Below are positions 25,054 through 34,429 of a DNA stretch of 64,000 bases, piece by piece. Numbering within the stretch: position 1 is the first letter of the stretch; each line of letters starts with the position of its first letter. This stretch comes from an uncultured Collinsella sp. (GTDB lineage Bacteria > Actinomycetota > Coriobacteriia > Coriobacteriales > Coriobacteriaceae). Made by a program: the position numbers and the translations under genes. Where the stretch lies: NCBI GenBank assembly GCA_902494345.1, contig CABUSV010000007.1:1-64000 (forward strand), in the 5' to 3' direction. The notes beneath the pieces were generated by a model. That model did no database searches. It saw only the letters and a list, made by a program, of their open reading frames with translations, and had not been told where the DNA came from.

Positions 25054-25824
25054 TTATGCCGCGGGGCAGACCGCAAAAACGCGCGCGGGGTATCCGACAC
25101 CATCACGGACCTTAGGGAAGGTGCAGAAGATGACGGCGCCCATGGCGGGAAGCTCGTCTAGATGGTCCATGACCTCGATCTGATAGCGGTCGACCGAGAG
25201 GATGTATTGCTCGCCGGGATAGGGGTAGGCGTCCTCGCGTGTGGTCACCGACGCGGGGTCGGTGTCGGCCGGCTCGTGGCCGATAGCGCCGATGTTGCGC
25301 TCTTCAACGAGCCACTTGATGGCGTCGAGGTCCCAGCCGGGGTAGTGGGGCTGGCCGTCCTCGTCCTTGTTTTCGAGGTCGGCGAGCTTGGACCAGTCGG
25401 AGCGGAAGGCAACAAAGGCGTCCTTGGGAATGCGACCGTGCTCATTCTCCCAGGCTTTGAGGTCCTCGATGGTCAGGATAAAGTCAGGATTTGCGACGCA
25501 TTCCTTGTGCTTGTCGATCACGCAGAGCGGATGCATAAACTCGATGGGTTCAATCTCTCCAAGGGAACGACCCTCAACGTGGAAATGCCGCGGTGCGTCG
25601 ACATGCGTGCCGTACTGCGAGGCGACCGAATACTGAAAGCAGCGCATAGGGGCGAGCATGTCCTCGGGCGTGTTTGGCAGATAGTCGAAGAGCTTGGTGG
25701 ACTCAAACGGCTTAAAGCCAAACCAGTGCGGGGTGTCGCACGAGAGCGTGTGGGTGAGGTCGACCCAGCGATAATCGGTGCTTTTGAGCTGGGATGCGAG
25801 GTTCCAAAGGTCGAGCGCGGGCAT
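25054..25824 (-). CDS. Cyclase family protein (kynurenine formamidase-like)
   Basis: 256 residues. The metal-binding signature YGTHVDAPRHFH (HxGTHxDxPxH type, about residue 72) is characteristic of the cyclase/KynB family. WVDLTHTLSCDTPHW precedes it. It is a metal-dependent amidohydrolase fold, cytoplasmic. Family members hydrolyse N-formylkynurenine, isatin or cyclic amides. No tryptophan genes are adjacent, so the substrate is open. ATG 25824 follows AAAGGAG. Confidence 0.9.
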   Translation of the reverse strand: MPALDLWNLASQLKSTDYRWVDLTHTLSCDTPHWFGFKPFESTKLFDYLPNTPEDMLAPMRCFQYSVASQYGTHVDAPRHFHVEGRSLGEIEPIEFMHPLCVIDKHKECVANPDFILTIEDLKAWENEHGRIPKDAFVAFRSDWSKLADLENKDEDGQPHYPGWDLDAIKWLVEERNIGAIGHEPADTDPASVTTREDAYPYPGEQYILSVDRYQIEVMDHLDELPAMGAVIFCTFPKVRDGVGYPARVFAVCPAA

Positions 25825-25986
25825 GGGCGACTCCTTTCATCGGGCTTTTTGCTGATGTTAAAGCGGTGCCGTGACGGCCTGATTTCTGCTGCGTTACGAT
25901 ACGTTCTCAATTGCGATTCCGATGTGTTTCGATGACGTGACGGGTTTGTTTCGCCTTGTCAGGGCTTCGATGGGAGGGGAGGGGCC

Positions 25987-27177
25987 GTGCAATATCGCGT
26001 TGACCCCAAAAGCGGCAACCGTATCTCGGCGTTGGGGCTGGGCTGCATGAGGTTTCCCGGTGCGCCGGGACGCCCGGATGCGAAGACAGCCGACGCCATC
26101 ATCTCCCGTGCGGTGGAGCAGGGGATTAACTACCTGGACACGGCCTATCTCTATCCCGGCAACGAGGCTTGTGTGGGCGCTTCGCTTGAGCGCCTAGGCC
26201 TACGCGACCAGGTTTTGCTCGCGACCAAGCTGCCACATGCTTCGTGCAAGTGTGCGGAGGATTTCGACCGGTTCTTCGACGAGCAATTGCGCCGCCTGCG
26301 GACCGACCATATCGACTATTACCTCATGCACAACATTACCTCGCCCGCCCAGTGGGAACGTGTGGTGGCGTTGGGCATCGAGGACTGGATCGCGCGCCAA
26401 AAGGCGGCGGGGCGCATTCGCCAGATTGGTTTTTCGTACCACGGCAGCGCGGTGGATTTCCTGACGATGCTTGACGCATATGACTGGGATTTTTGCCAGA
26501 TACAGTACAACTATGCCGGCGAGCGTTACCAAGCGGGAACGGCAGGACTCATGGCGGCTGCGGAGCGCGGGCTCGCGGTGTTTGTGATGGAGCCGCTGCT
26601 GGGTGGGCGTTTAGCGGGCAAGCTGCCGCCACGGGCCCGCGCTGTGCTCGATAGTGCCCGTGACCCGCATTTGTGCACTCCTGCCGCTTGGGGTCTTTCG
26701 TGGGTGTGGAATCATCCTCAGGTGACGATGCTGCTTTCGGGTATGACCGATATCGCGCAGGTGGATGAGAACGCGGTGTTGGCCGATCGGGCCCTGCCGG
26801 ATTCGATGACTGCCAACCAGCTCGACACGATCGCGCACGTGCTGGATGAGTTTGAAAAATCGAATCGCGTGCCCTGCACGGGATGCGGCTATTGCATGCC
26901 GTGCCCTAAAGGCATCAATATCCCTGGATGTTTTGCCGCCTACAACGCAAGCTATGCGCACAGCTGGTTTACGGGTCTATCGCAGTACTTTACGGCGAGC
27001 GCGGTGCGCACAAGCGAGGCCAAGCTGGTGAGCAATTGCGTCAAGTGCGGCAAATGCGCGCGCCACTGCCCACAGCATATCGATATCCCCGAGCGTCTCG
27101 ATGACGTGCGCCGACGTTTCCAGCCTGGCCCCGTGACGGCAGTGCTTAAGGCCTTCGGCAAAACGCGCTCCTCGTGA
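25987..27177 (+). CDS. Aldo/keto reductase with C-terminal 4Fe-4S domain
   Basis: 396 residues. The AKR barrel (residues 1-280) has GLGCMRFPG, DTAYLYPGNE (catalytic Asp/Tyr) and the Lys of LLATKLPH. The C-terminal part has two ferredoxin-type clusters, CTGCGYCMPCP (about residue 298) and CVKCGKCARHCP (about residue 354). This is the predicted Fe-S oxidoreductase class common in anaerobes. It starts with GTG 25987 after GGGAGGGGAGG. The first copy of a covarying hairpin begins 3 nt after its stop. Confidence 0.93.
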   Translation: MQYRVDPKSGNRISALGLGCMRFPGAPGRPDAKTADAIISRAVEQGINYLDTAYLYPGNEACVGASLERLGLRDQVLLATKLPHASCKCAEDFDRFFDEQLRRLRTDHIDYYLMHNITSPAQWERVVALGIEDWIARQKAAGRIRQIGFSYHGSAVDFLTMLDAYDWDFCQIQYNYAGERYQAGTAGLMAAAERGLAVFVMEPLLGGRLAGKLPPRARAVLDSARDPHLCTPAAWGLSWVWNHPQVTMLLSGMTDIAQVDENAVLADRALPDSMTANQLDTIAHVLDEFEKSNRVPCTGCGYCMPCPKGINIPGCFAAYNASYAHSWFTGLSQYFTASAVRTSEAKLVSNCVKCGKCARHCPQHIDIPERLDDVRRRFQPGPVTAVLKAFGKTRSS

Positions 27178-27180
27178 CCC

Positions 27181-27252
27181 TTTTATAACTTGCGCTGGAA
27201 TAGTTCCTGTTTGCGGCAGAATAGGGGCCAAACAGGAACTATTCCACCGCAA
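27181..27252. repeat. Covarying hairpin element, copy A
   Basis: TTTTATAACTTGCG leads into a 23-bp inverted repeat (27190-27212 with 27230-27252, one mismatch) and a 17-nt loop containing AATAGGGGC. It shares outer arms and loop core with the element at 28348-28419, while the inner arm differs with matching changes on both sides. It ends 15 bp before the next start codon. Confidence 0.8.
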
Positions 27253-27267
27253 CTGAAGGGGGCTGTC

Positions 27268-28287
27268 GTGGGCCATCGGGATTCATGTGTTGATTTGCGT
27301 GAGGTTCGTTGGGGCATTTTGGGCGCTGGGCACATTTCTCATCGATTTGCATCGTCGCTCAAGAAGGTCGACGGGGCACGGCTGGTGGCTGCGGCCGGCC
27401 GCACTCCTGCACATGTCGAGGAATTTTGCCGAGCGTTTTCGATTGATGCTGCGCATGGCCATGCCTCGATCGACGATAACGGCGATGCGGCTTATGACGC
27501 GCTGATTGCCGACCCCGATGTCGACGCAATTTACTTGGCTCTTCCGCATGGCATGCATACGCGTTGGGCCTGTCGCGCGCTGTGCGCCGGAAAGGCCGTG
27601 CTGTGCGAAAAGCCGGCCGTTTTGAGTGAGGAAGAGGCTCTCTCGATTGCCTCCACCTCTCGCGAGCGCGGCGTGCTGTTTATGGAGGCGATGAAGAATC
27701 GGTTTTGCCAGATGCGCACTCGCGTGAAGGACTTGCTTGCGTCGGGTGAGCTTGGCCGTATTGTCTCGATTGAAAGCGTGCAAAAGCTCGATTACGGCGA
27801 GTCTCCTTCAGGCTATCTGCTTGATCCGTTGCAGGGCGGCTGTCTATATGACATGGGCTGCTATGCAGTCGGTTGGTTTGAGGATTTGCTCGCGGGCGCT
27901 TGCGAGGTTTCGTCCCGTGAAGTTCGCTGGCGTGACGTATCAGGCGGCCGTGTCGATTGGGCCGACGAGATCCATATGAGCGTCGGCGGTATACCCATTC
28001 ATATGGTGTGCGACGGCAAAGCAGCATATGAAAGCCGCTTAACGATTGCCTGTGAGCGGGGCTCGTTGGAAATCGAGCGTCTTCATCGCCCCGAGCTCGC
28101 CCATGTGAAGTACTCCGACGGTCGAGCATTCGAAATCAGTGCACCATTTGAGGTCGATGATTATTACGGTGAGACATCGCATGCGACACGGCTCATTCAG
28201 GCGGGGAAACTCGAAAGCCCCATCATGTCCCTAGCCGCTACACAGCGCTGTGCGCACATCATCGATGCGATTCGCTTGAAACTTTAG
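27268..28287 (+). CDS. Gfo/Idh/MocA family oxidoreductase (second copy)
   Basis: 339 residues. The Rossmann motif VRWGILGAGHISHRF begins at about residue 12, the conserved CEKPAV is near residue 100, and GGCLYDMGCYAVG lies in the C-terminal domain. It resembles the trans-dihydrodiol/xylose dehydrogenase branch. It starts with GTG 27268 with GAAGGGGG upstream. It is unrelated in detail to the copy at 18175-19281. Hairpin elements stand before and after it. Confidence 0.9.
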   Translation: MGHRDSCVDLREVRWGILGAGHISHRFASSLKKVDGARLVAAAGRTPAHVEEFCRAFSIDAAHGHASIDDNGDAAYDALIADPDVDAIYLALPHGMHTRWACRALCAGKAVLCEKPAVLSEEEALSIASTSRERGVLFMEAMKNRFCQMRTRVKDLLASGELGRIVSIESVQKLDYGESPSGYLLDPLQGGCLYDMGCYAVGWFEDLLAGACEVSSREVRWRDVSGGRVDWADEIHMSVGGIPIHMVCDGKAAYESRLTIACERGSLEIERLHRPELAHVKYSDGRAFEISAPFEVDDYYGETSHATRLIQAGKLESPIMSLAATQRCAHIIDAIRLKL

Positions 28288-28347
28288 GGCGTGGGGGCAT
28301 GGCGCCAACGCCTGGAATGCCTCGGAGGCCTTTTCCCCTGATGCCTC

Positions 28348-28419
28348 TTTTATAACTTGCGGTGGAATATGGTCTGTTTGCGCCAAAATAGGGCACCAAT
28401 AGACCGTATTTCACCGCAA
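28348..28419. repeat. Covarying hairpin element, copy B
   Basis: TTTTATAACTTGCG again, with arms 28357-28375 and 28401-28419 (two G-T type differences) and a loop containing AAAATAGGGC. The inner arm reads TATGGTCT here against TAGTTCCT in copy A, and each is matched by its own opposite arm. It ends 21 bp before the nfo ATG. Confidence 0.8.
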
Positions 28420-28440
28420 CTGATGAAGAGGGAGTTGGAG

Positions 28441-29307
28441 ATGCTGACGATTGGGTGCCATCTTTCGACGACGAAGGGCTATCGGGCGATGGGGGAGACG
28501 GCGCTATCCATTGGCGCCAATACCTTTGCGTTCTTTACGCGCAACCCGCGCGGTGGCAAGGCAAAAGAACTTGACATGGATGACGTGGCGGCTCTGCGCG
28601 AGCTTATGGCGCAAAACGACTTTGGACCGCTGGTGGCGCATGCCCCGTATACCTACAACCCCTGTTCTGCCAAAGAGCGGGCGCGCGAGTTTGCCTTGGA
28701 GGCAATGGCCGAGGACTTGCAGCGTCTGGAAGCACTGCCCGGCAACTGCTACAACTTCCATCCCGGTGCGCATGTGGGACAGGGCTCCGACGCCGGCATT
28801 CAGATGATTGTCGACACGCTGTGCCAGGTGATGTTTGAGGGGCAGCAGACGACGGTATTACTCGAGACCATGGCAGGCAAGGGCACCGAGGTGGGCCGTA
28901 GCTTTGAAGAGCTGGCGTGCATTATCGAGGGCGTTGCCGCCAAGCGCCCAGAGCTGTCCGATAAGCTGGGCGTTTGTTTGGACACCTGCCATGTGAGCGA
29001 TGCCGGCTACGACATCATCCATGATCTGGACGGCGTACTCGACGAGTTCGACCGCGTGGTGGGTATCGATCGCTTGCATGCCGTACACATCAACGATTCG
29101 AAGAACCCTTGTGGCGCCCATAAAGATCGTCACGAGTGCATCGGCAAGGGATACCTTGGCAGCGAGGAATTTGGTGGCGGTATGCAGGTTATGCAGAATA
29201 TTGTATCGAATGGCCGTTTGCGTTCGCTGCCGTTTATTTTGGAGACTCCGAACGAACTTGCAGGTTATGCAGCTGAAATAAGACTATTAAGGTCATTGCA
29301 GCAGTAA
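28441..29307 (+). CDS. nfo: Endonuclease IV (AP endonuclease)
   Basis: 288 residues, normal length. This TIM-barrel AP endonuclease binds three zinc ions. Conserved segments are HLSTTKGY, FFTRNPRG, HAPYTYN, NFHPGAHVGQG, ETMAGKG, CLDTCH and HINDSKNPCGAHKDRHECIGKG. It incises abasic sites in base-excision repair. ATG 28441 follows GGGAGTTGGAG. An upstream in-frame TTG would translate through the hairpin and is rejected. Confidence 0.95.
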   Translation: MLTIGCHLSTTKGYRAMGETALSIGANTFAFFTRNPRGGKAKELDMDDVAALRELMAQNDFGPLVAHAPYTYNPCSAKERAREFALEAMAEDLQRLEALPGNCYNFHPGAHVGQGSDAGIQMIVDTLCQVMFEGQQTTVLLETMAGKGTEVGRSFEELACIIEGVAAKRPELSDKLGVCLDTCHVSDAGYDIIHDLDGVLDEFDRVVGIDRLHAVHINDSKNPCGAHKDRHECIGKGYLGSEEFGGGMQVMQNIVSNGRLRSLPFILETPNELAGYAAEIRLLRSLQQ

Positions 29308-29368
29308 TGACTGTCACAAAGTAGAGTATTCCATTCACGTTATGGGTTTGTTTCAATCAGTTTTCTCA

Positions 29369-29397
29369 TTGCAGATTCGTAATTTCGGGTGCATAAT
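29369..29397 (+). promoter_or_regulatory. Promoter of amino-acid ABC transporter operon
   Basis: TTGCAG (29369-29374), 17-bp spacer, CATAAT (29392-29397), a near-consensus housekeeping promoter. It gives a leader of about 50 nt before ATG 29455. Confidence 0.7.
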
Positions 29398-29454
29398 AGC
29401 CAACAGTTTTTGCAGACCTCTGAATCAAACGAGGTCACCGGAAGGAGACTGATT

Positions 29455-30315
29455 ATGAAGCTGAAGAAGCTCGGCGCATTTGCCGCCACGGGTGCTATGG
29501 CGCTCGCCCTTGCTCTGACGGGCTGCGGCTCGTCCAACGCCACCTCTGGTTCTGATGCCGGTTCCAGCAGCTCTGACGACGCTAAGGTCGAGAAGGTCGA
29601 CGGCTCCAAGGAGTACGCGCTCGTCAAGGACGGTACGCTGACCGTCGGCACCTCTGCCGAGTACGCTCCGTTTGAGTACAAGGATGACAACGGCGATTAT
29701 CAGGGCTTTGACCTTGAGCTCATCAAGGCTATCGGCGACAAGCTGGGCCTGGATGTCGAGTATGTCAACAATGACTTTGACACGCTGGTTCCGGGCGTCG
29801 CTTCGGGCGCCAAGTATGACGTTTCCATCGCGGCTATCACCGACACGCCCGAGCGTGAGAAGGAAGTCACTTTCTCTGATTCCTACTACATGGACGATCA
29901 GGCTATCGTGACCAAGGTCGACAACACCGACATCACGGCCGATAACTTCAGCGAGAAGCTCAACAACGCCGACGCTACCATCATCGTCCAGTCTGGCTCG
30001 ACCGCCGAGGCCTTTGCCCAGGAGAACTTCCCGAAGGCCAAGATCGTCCCCTACAAGGACGCCACCGAGTGCTTCAGCGCTCTGCAGTCCGATAAGGGCG
30101 ACGCCGTAGTCACCAACCGCTCCGTTGCCAGCCAGCTGACCGCCGAGCAGTTCAACACCTGCCAGACCATCAAGCAGATCAGCACCGGCGAGGAGTACGC
30201 CATCGCCATCAACCAGGGCAACACCAAGCTCAAGGACGACATCAACCAGGCCATCAAGGACCTGACCGACGACGGTACCGTCGACGCCCTCATGGCTAAG
30301 TACAATATCAAGTAA
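29455..30315 (+). CDS. Amino-acid ABC transporter substrate-binding lipoprotein
   Basis: 286 residues. The lipoprotein signal ends in LTGC, with Cys24 as the lipidated residue. A Ser/Asp-rich linker follows. The type II binding-protein fold (SBP_bac_3) begins LTVGTSAEYAPFEYKDDNG and includes GFDLELIKAIGDKLG. It binds an amino acid outside the membrane, probably polar (His/Gln/Cys/Arg-type family). GGAAGGAG precedes ATG 29455. The hairpin at 30337 likely gives more SBP than permease. Confidence 0.94.
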   Translation: MKLKKLGAFAATGAMALALALTGCGSSNATSGSDAGSSSSDDAKVEKVDGSKEYALVKDGTLTVGTSAEYAPFEYKDDNGDYQGFDLELIKAIGDKLGLDVEYVNNDFDTLVPGVASGAKYDVSIAAITDTPEREKEVTFSDSYYMDDQAIVTKVDNTDITADNFSEKLNNADATIIVQSGSTAEAFAQENFPKAKIVPYKDATECFSALQSDKGDAVVTNRSVASQLTAEQFNTCQTIKQISTGEEYAIAINQGNTKLKDDINQAIKDLTDDGTVDALMAKYNIK

Positions 30316-30336
30316 AATAACTACTTGATTGCGCGC

Positions 30337-30368
30337 GGGCCCTTTCCGTTTTGCGGAGAGGGCCTTTG
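30337..30368 (+). terminator. Partial terminator between SBP and permease genes
   Basis: An 11-bp stem with one mismatch (30338-30348 with 30354-30364) and a short TTT. It probably reduces read-through to the permease gene, a common arrangement. Confidence 0.55.
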
Positions 30369-30432
30369 CGCTTCTCTTGACGGAGAGCGTTTCTGTCTCG
30401 TTTTGCCGGCAACTTCTACGATAGGAGCCACC

Positions 30433-31794
30433 TTGTCTCGACTGAACAAAGGGGCCGCGGAGCAGCGTTTTCCACTGTCCGCCTTGCTCCAAAAGCTAGC
30501 CTGCGTCATGGCCGTGGCGCTCGCGCTGGTGTGCGCGGGGGCATATGCGCCCACGACCGCCCAGGCGCTTGAGACCGCAAAGATTACCGCCCGACCCAAT
30601 ACCGGTTCGGGTAGCGATGTGGTCGGCGGCACCGAGACGCGCATCACTTGGGAAGTTCAGGCCGATGCCGACGAGGAGCTGAGCGGTCTTTCGCTGACGT
30701 TTGTCGACGGCACGACGTTTGGTACCGATGACACGCGATTGACGATGCTCTCGGGCGAGGACCTCATGGATCGTACGCCCATGAAGCCCACGTGCAAGGC
30801 TGACGGCCAGACGCTCAAGATTGACTTTGGCGAGACGGCGCCTGCCGGCGGTTTTTTCCGTGTCGAGGTTTACGGTGTGACGTTTCCCGTCGAGGGCGGC
30901 GATGAGGCCTTTAGCGGCACCTATACGCTCGCCGACGGTTCGACCAAGAAGATTTCCAAGATTCCTCCCGTCGAGATTAAGGGCGTGACGGCATTCGATA
31001 ACTTCCTGGCCGACCTTAAGGAGCAGCCGTGGGTCGAGGCCTGGAACTCCAATATGTTTCTGCGCCTGTTCTTAAACCCGGTCATTTTGGTCCAAAGCCT
31101 GCCGATCGTCTTCAAGGGCTTCCTCATGTCGCTCTCGATCGTGCTCGTGGCGTTTCCGCTGGCAATCCCCTTTGGCTTTGCCTTGTCGCTCATGCGCATC
31201 TCCAAGTCGCGCATCCTGCGTTGCCTTGCCGGCATCTATGTGAATATCATTCGCGGTACGCCGGCGTTCCTGCAGATCTATATCGCGTTCTTCGGTCTGC
31301 CGTTGGCCGGCGTCAAGGTGGACGACTATGTCTTGGGCGTCATCGTCATGGCCATGAACTCGTCTGCGTACCTGTGTGAGATCTTCCGTGCCGGTATTCA
31401 ATCGATCCCCAAGGGCCAAAACGAGGCTGCTCGCTCGCTGGGCATGAATGCCTTCCAGACGCTGCTCTATGTCATGATTCCGCAGACGTTCCGCAATGTC
31501 CTGCCTACGCTGACCAGCGAGTTCATCCTGCTCTACAAGGACACGTCGCTGCTTGCCGCCGTGGGTGTCGTCGAGATCGTCATGAACGCCCGCACCATCG
31601 TGGCCACGACGGGCTCCATCACGCCGTATGTGGTTGCCGCTCTGTTCTATCTGGTCATTACCCTGCCGCTTGCGCGCTTGGTGAGCGGTCTTGAGGCGAG
31701 ACTTCTGGGGACGGCCGAAACCAAAAAGAAGCGTCCCACCAAGAGCGCCGGACAGGTTGTCGCGACGCCCGCCGATCATATCGCCGGTCTGTAA
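30433..31794 (+). CDS. Amino-acid ABC permease with N-terminal secreted domain
   Basis: About 453 residues, nearly twice a normal HisM/GlnP-type permease. A signal-like segment (residues about 15-45, ACVMAVALALVCAGAYA) is followed by about 150 residues of beta-rich extracytoplasmic sequence with no cysteines in a motif. The permease domain follows, with five hydrophobic helices and the EAARSLGMNAFQTLLYVMIPQ coupling loop. TTG 30433 was chosen because AGGAG lies 5 nt upstream and the signal-like segment follows. An upstream TTG is inside the terminator. The secreted domain may help capture the ligand or dock the binding protein. Confidence 0.87.
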   Translation: MSRLNKGAAEQRFPLSALLQKLACVMAVALALVCAGAYAPTTAQALETAKITARPNTGSGSDVVGGTETRITWEVQADADEELSGLSLTFVDGTTFGTDDTRLTMLSGEDLMDRTPMKPTCKADGQTLKIDFGETAPAGGFFRVEVYGVTFPVEGGDEAFSGTYTLADGSTKKISKIPPVEIKGVTAFDNFLADLKEQPWVEAWNSNMFLRLFLNPVILVQSLPIVFKGFLMSLSIVLVAFPLAIPFGFALSLMRISKSRILRCLAGIYVNIIRGTPAFLQIYIAFFGLPLAGVKVDDYVLGVIVMAMNSSAYLCEIFRAGIQSIPKGQNEAARSLGMNAFQTLLYVMIPQTFRNVLPTLTSEFILLYKDTSLLAAVGVVEIVMNARTIVATTGSITPYVVAALFYLVITLPLARLVSGLEARLLGTAETKKKRPTKSAGQVVATPADHIAGL

Positions 31795-31806
31795 GGAGGT
31801 CCTGTC

Positions 31807-32556
<750 letters not shown>

Positions 32557-32580
32557 CCGGTTGATGTAACTGCCGTTACT

Positions 32581-32624
32581 AAAGAGCGGGGGCTGGACTT
32601 GAATCCAGCCCCCGCTCTTTTGTA
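32581..32624 (+). terminator. Terminator of ABC transporter operon
   Basis: A 17-bp perfect stem (32581-32597 with 32604-32620), a 6-nt loop and TTTT. The opposite-strand A run also allows weaker use by the convergent flavodoxin gene. Confidence 0.93.
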
Positions 32625-32673
32625 GGGATGAGGATGCGCTTTGATGCAGGCTCTTTTGGAGGCCCTGGGTCCG

Positions 32674-33093
32674 TTACGCGAGCTCGGCTCCGAGGGCCTT
32701 GCAAGCGGTCTCGCCCTCATCATCGGGCGCATCGTAGCAAATGACGGAATCGACGACGTTGACGCCCGCCTCGTCGGCATCGGCCTTCCAGTTGTCCATC
32801 CACTCGCCCTCGGCCCACGAATAAGAGCCAAAGAGGACGACCTTCTTGTCACCGAAGGTCTCCTTGACCTCGTCCCACATAGGCTGGAACTCGTCATACT
32901 CAAGCTCCTCGGAACCCATGGCGGGGCAGCCGAAGGCAATGGCGTCATAGTTGGCGGCCTTGTCTGCGGAGAAGTCGGCGCAGGAGATGACCTCTGCCTC
33001 GGCGCCGGCACCGGTTGCACCCTCGGCAACGAAGTTTGCCATGGCCTCGGTGTTGCCTGTACCGCTCCAGTAGACGACGGCGATCTTGCTCAT
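32674..33093 (-). CDS. Flavodoxin
   Basis: 139 residues, the short-chain flavodoxin size. The FMN phosphate-binding loop is WSGTGNTEAMA (about residue 9), with the FMN-stacking region FGCPAMGSEELEY (about 55) and FGSYSWAEGEW (about 89). It is a low-potential electron carrier in the cytoplasm. AAAGGA precedes ATG 33093. The DUF3793 gene lies 46 nt upstream on the same strand and is probably co-transcribed. Confidence 0.95.
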   Translation of the reverse strand: MSKIAVVYWSGTGNTEAMANFVAEGATGAGAEAEVISCADFSADKAANYDAIAFGCPAMGSEELEYDEFQPMWDEVKETFGDKKVVLFGSYSWAEGEWMDNWKADADEAGVNVVDSVICYDAPDDEGETACKALGAELA

Positions 33094-33139
33094 ATGTTTT
33101 CCTTTCGGTTGTGCGGCGTGCGGCCGCGTTTTGTATGCT

Positions 33140-33844
33140 CTATCGGGTTGCCTGGACAAGTTGTCCCAGAGTGCAGCCCTGTTGATAGATGTAGGTAAGG
33201 TATTGCGTGCATGCGCGATAGGAATCGAAGGTCGTGAGCGCCTGCTCAACGTTTGTGTATACCTTCCATGCGCCAAAGACCTTATAGTTTTCGCCGTGCT
33301 GGACGATAAACTGATGGACATCTTCGTAGGGATAGCCCAAAAAATAGCCAATTTCGTGGGGGAACTCGCATATGCACCCCGTATCGCAGTGTCTATTTCG
33401 CGCGAGTGCGCAGACGCTGCCGTCATAGGCGCTTTCTGCGGCATTGCTGCTTGCCAGCGTGATGCGCGCGGCGAGATGCACCAGGGATGCGGGCAGGTTG
33501 TGGACATCGTAACCTTCGGCGGCTAGCGCCGTCGTGGCACGGGGGTCGGAGAGGTATCGCATGAGGTCCGCAGGGCGGTACACATAGATGAGCGCTCCGC
33601 AGGGGCGCCAGACCAAAACGCTCATATGGATCCCGAGTGGCTGGAGCTCGCGGTTGCATTGGGCTATGACGGCGAGCAGGCGAGAGCGTCGCTCTTCGAT
33701 ATGGGCGGCGCTGGGTTTTCCGTTTTGGTTGGCGTAAACGCCGGGATAGGTAAAGAGCGAAGCCGGCTTGATACCTGCGAGCGTAGGGGAGCAGTTGCGC
33801 ACGACAGCCGTTTGGTATGTTGGGATGTCAATGGTTCGAGTCAC
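33140..33844 (-). CDS. DUF3793 family protein
   Basis: 234 residues. The C-terminal part has FPHEIGYFLGYPYEDVHQFI and GAWKVYTNVEQAL, the core of DUF3793. Several scattered cysteines (NRHCDTGCICEFP) may bind metal. It starts with GTG 33844 after GAAAGGGG. The molecular role of the family is unknown. It is followed by a flavodoxin gene, which hints at a redox function (inference). Confidence 0.85.
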   Translation of the reverse strand: MTRTIDIPTYQTAVVRNCSPTLAGIKPASLFTYPGVYANQNGKPSAAHIEERRSRLLAVIAQCNRELQPLGIHMSVLVWRPCGALIYVYRPADLMRYLSDPRATTALAAEGYDVHNLPASLVHLAARITLASSNAAESAYDGSVCALARNRHCDTGCICEFPHEIGYFLGYPYEDVHQFIVQHGENYKVFGAWKVYTNVEQALTTFDSYRACTQYLTYIYQQGCTLGQLVQATR

Positions 33845-33937
33845 GATGCCCCTTTCGGGTCCTCAGTTGTTAGCCTAGGAAAACTTATACACGAAAGTAA
33901 GCCATGGTCAACAAAAAAGTTTGAAGAGGGAAACTAA

Positions 33938-33990
33938 TTGACCGAACAGACATGATTTTGGGTTAAGATGGGGACACCCCATGGGGGTAT
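33938..33990 (+). promoter_or_regulatory. Promoter and CsoR-like operator before HMA gene
   Basis: The G-tract dyad at 33974-33990, ACACCCC-ATG-GGGGTAT, closely matches the ATACCC/GGGTAT type operators of copper sensor CsoR. It sits just after a possible promoter, TTGACC (33938-33943) with TAAGAT (33964-33969) at a long 20-bp spacer. The sensor gene itself is not in the window. Confidence 0.5.
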
Positions 33991-34019
33991 CTAGATAGGG
34001 CTACTTGAAAGGGGAACGC

Positions 34020-34403
34020 ATGAGTGACTTGCTCAGCCCTGCGAATTTCATCGTGCTGGCCGTCATTGCCGTCGGCATGTTTTTTGGACTGCGTCGCATT
34101 GCCGCTTCGACACACGGGAAGAGTTGTTGCAGCGATGGTGCGAGCGGCAAGAAGGCCAAAAAGGTTGTTGTGGTGGATACCGATGCGTCACACTATCCCT
34201 ATAGCGATGAGCTGCTCATCGGCGGCATGAGCTGTGACGGCTGCGCTCAGAACGTGGCCAATGCCCTCAATGCACTGGATGGCGTGTGGGCAACGGTGAC
34301 GTATGCGGACCACACGGCACGCGTGCGCTCTAAGCAGCCGGTGGATCGTGATGTCCTCGAGACGGCCGTGAAAGACGCGGGCTACTACGTCATGACGCTG
34401 TAA
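34020..34403 (+). CDS. Membrane-anchored heavy-metal-associated (HMA) domain protein
   Basis: 127 residues. One N-terminal membrane helix (about residues 9-25) is followed by a SCCSDG motif and a basic linker. The C-terminal HMA fold (residues about 62-127) has GGMSCDGCAQN, the CxxC copper/zinc-binding loop. It probably hands Cu(I) to an exporter at the membrane. GAAAGGGGA precedes ATG 34020. A CsoR-like operator lies upstream. Confidence 0.88.
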   Translation: MSDLLSPANFIVLAVIAVGMFFGLRRIAASTHGKSCCSDGASGKKAKKVVVVDTDASHYPYSDELLIGGMSCDGCAQNVANALNALDGVWATVTYADHTARVRSKQPVDRDVLETAVKDAGYYVMTL

Positions 34404-34429
34404 GCGTCGCTCTGGATGCGCTTCCTTGG

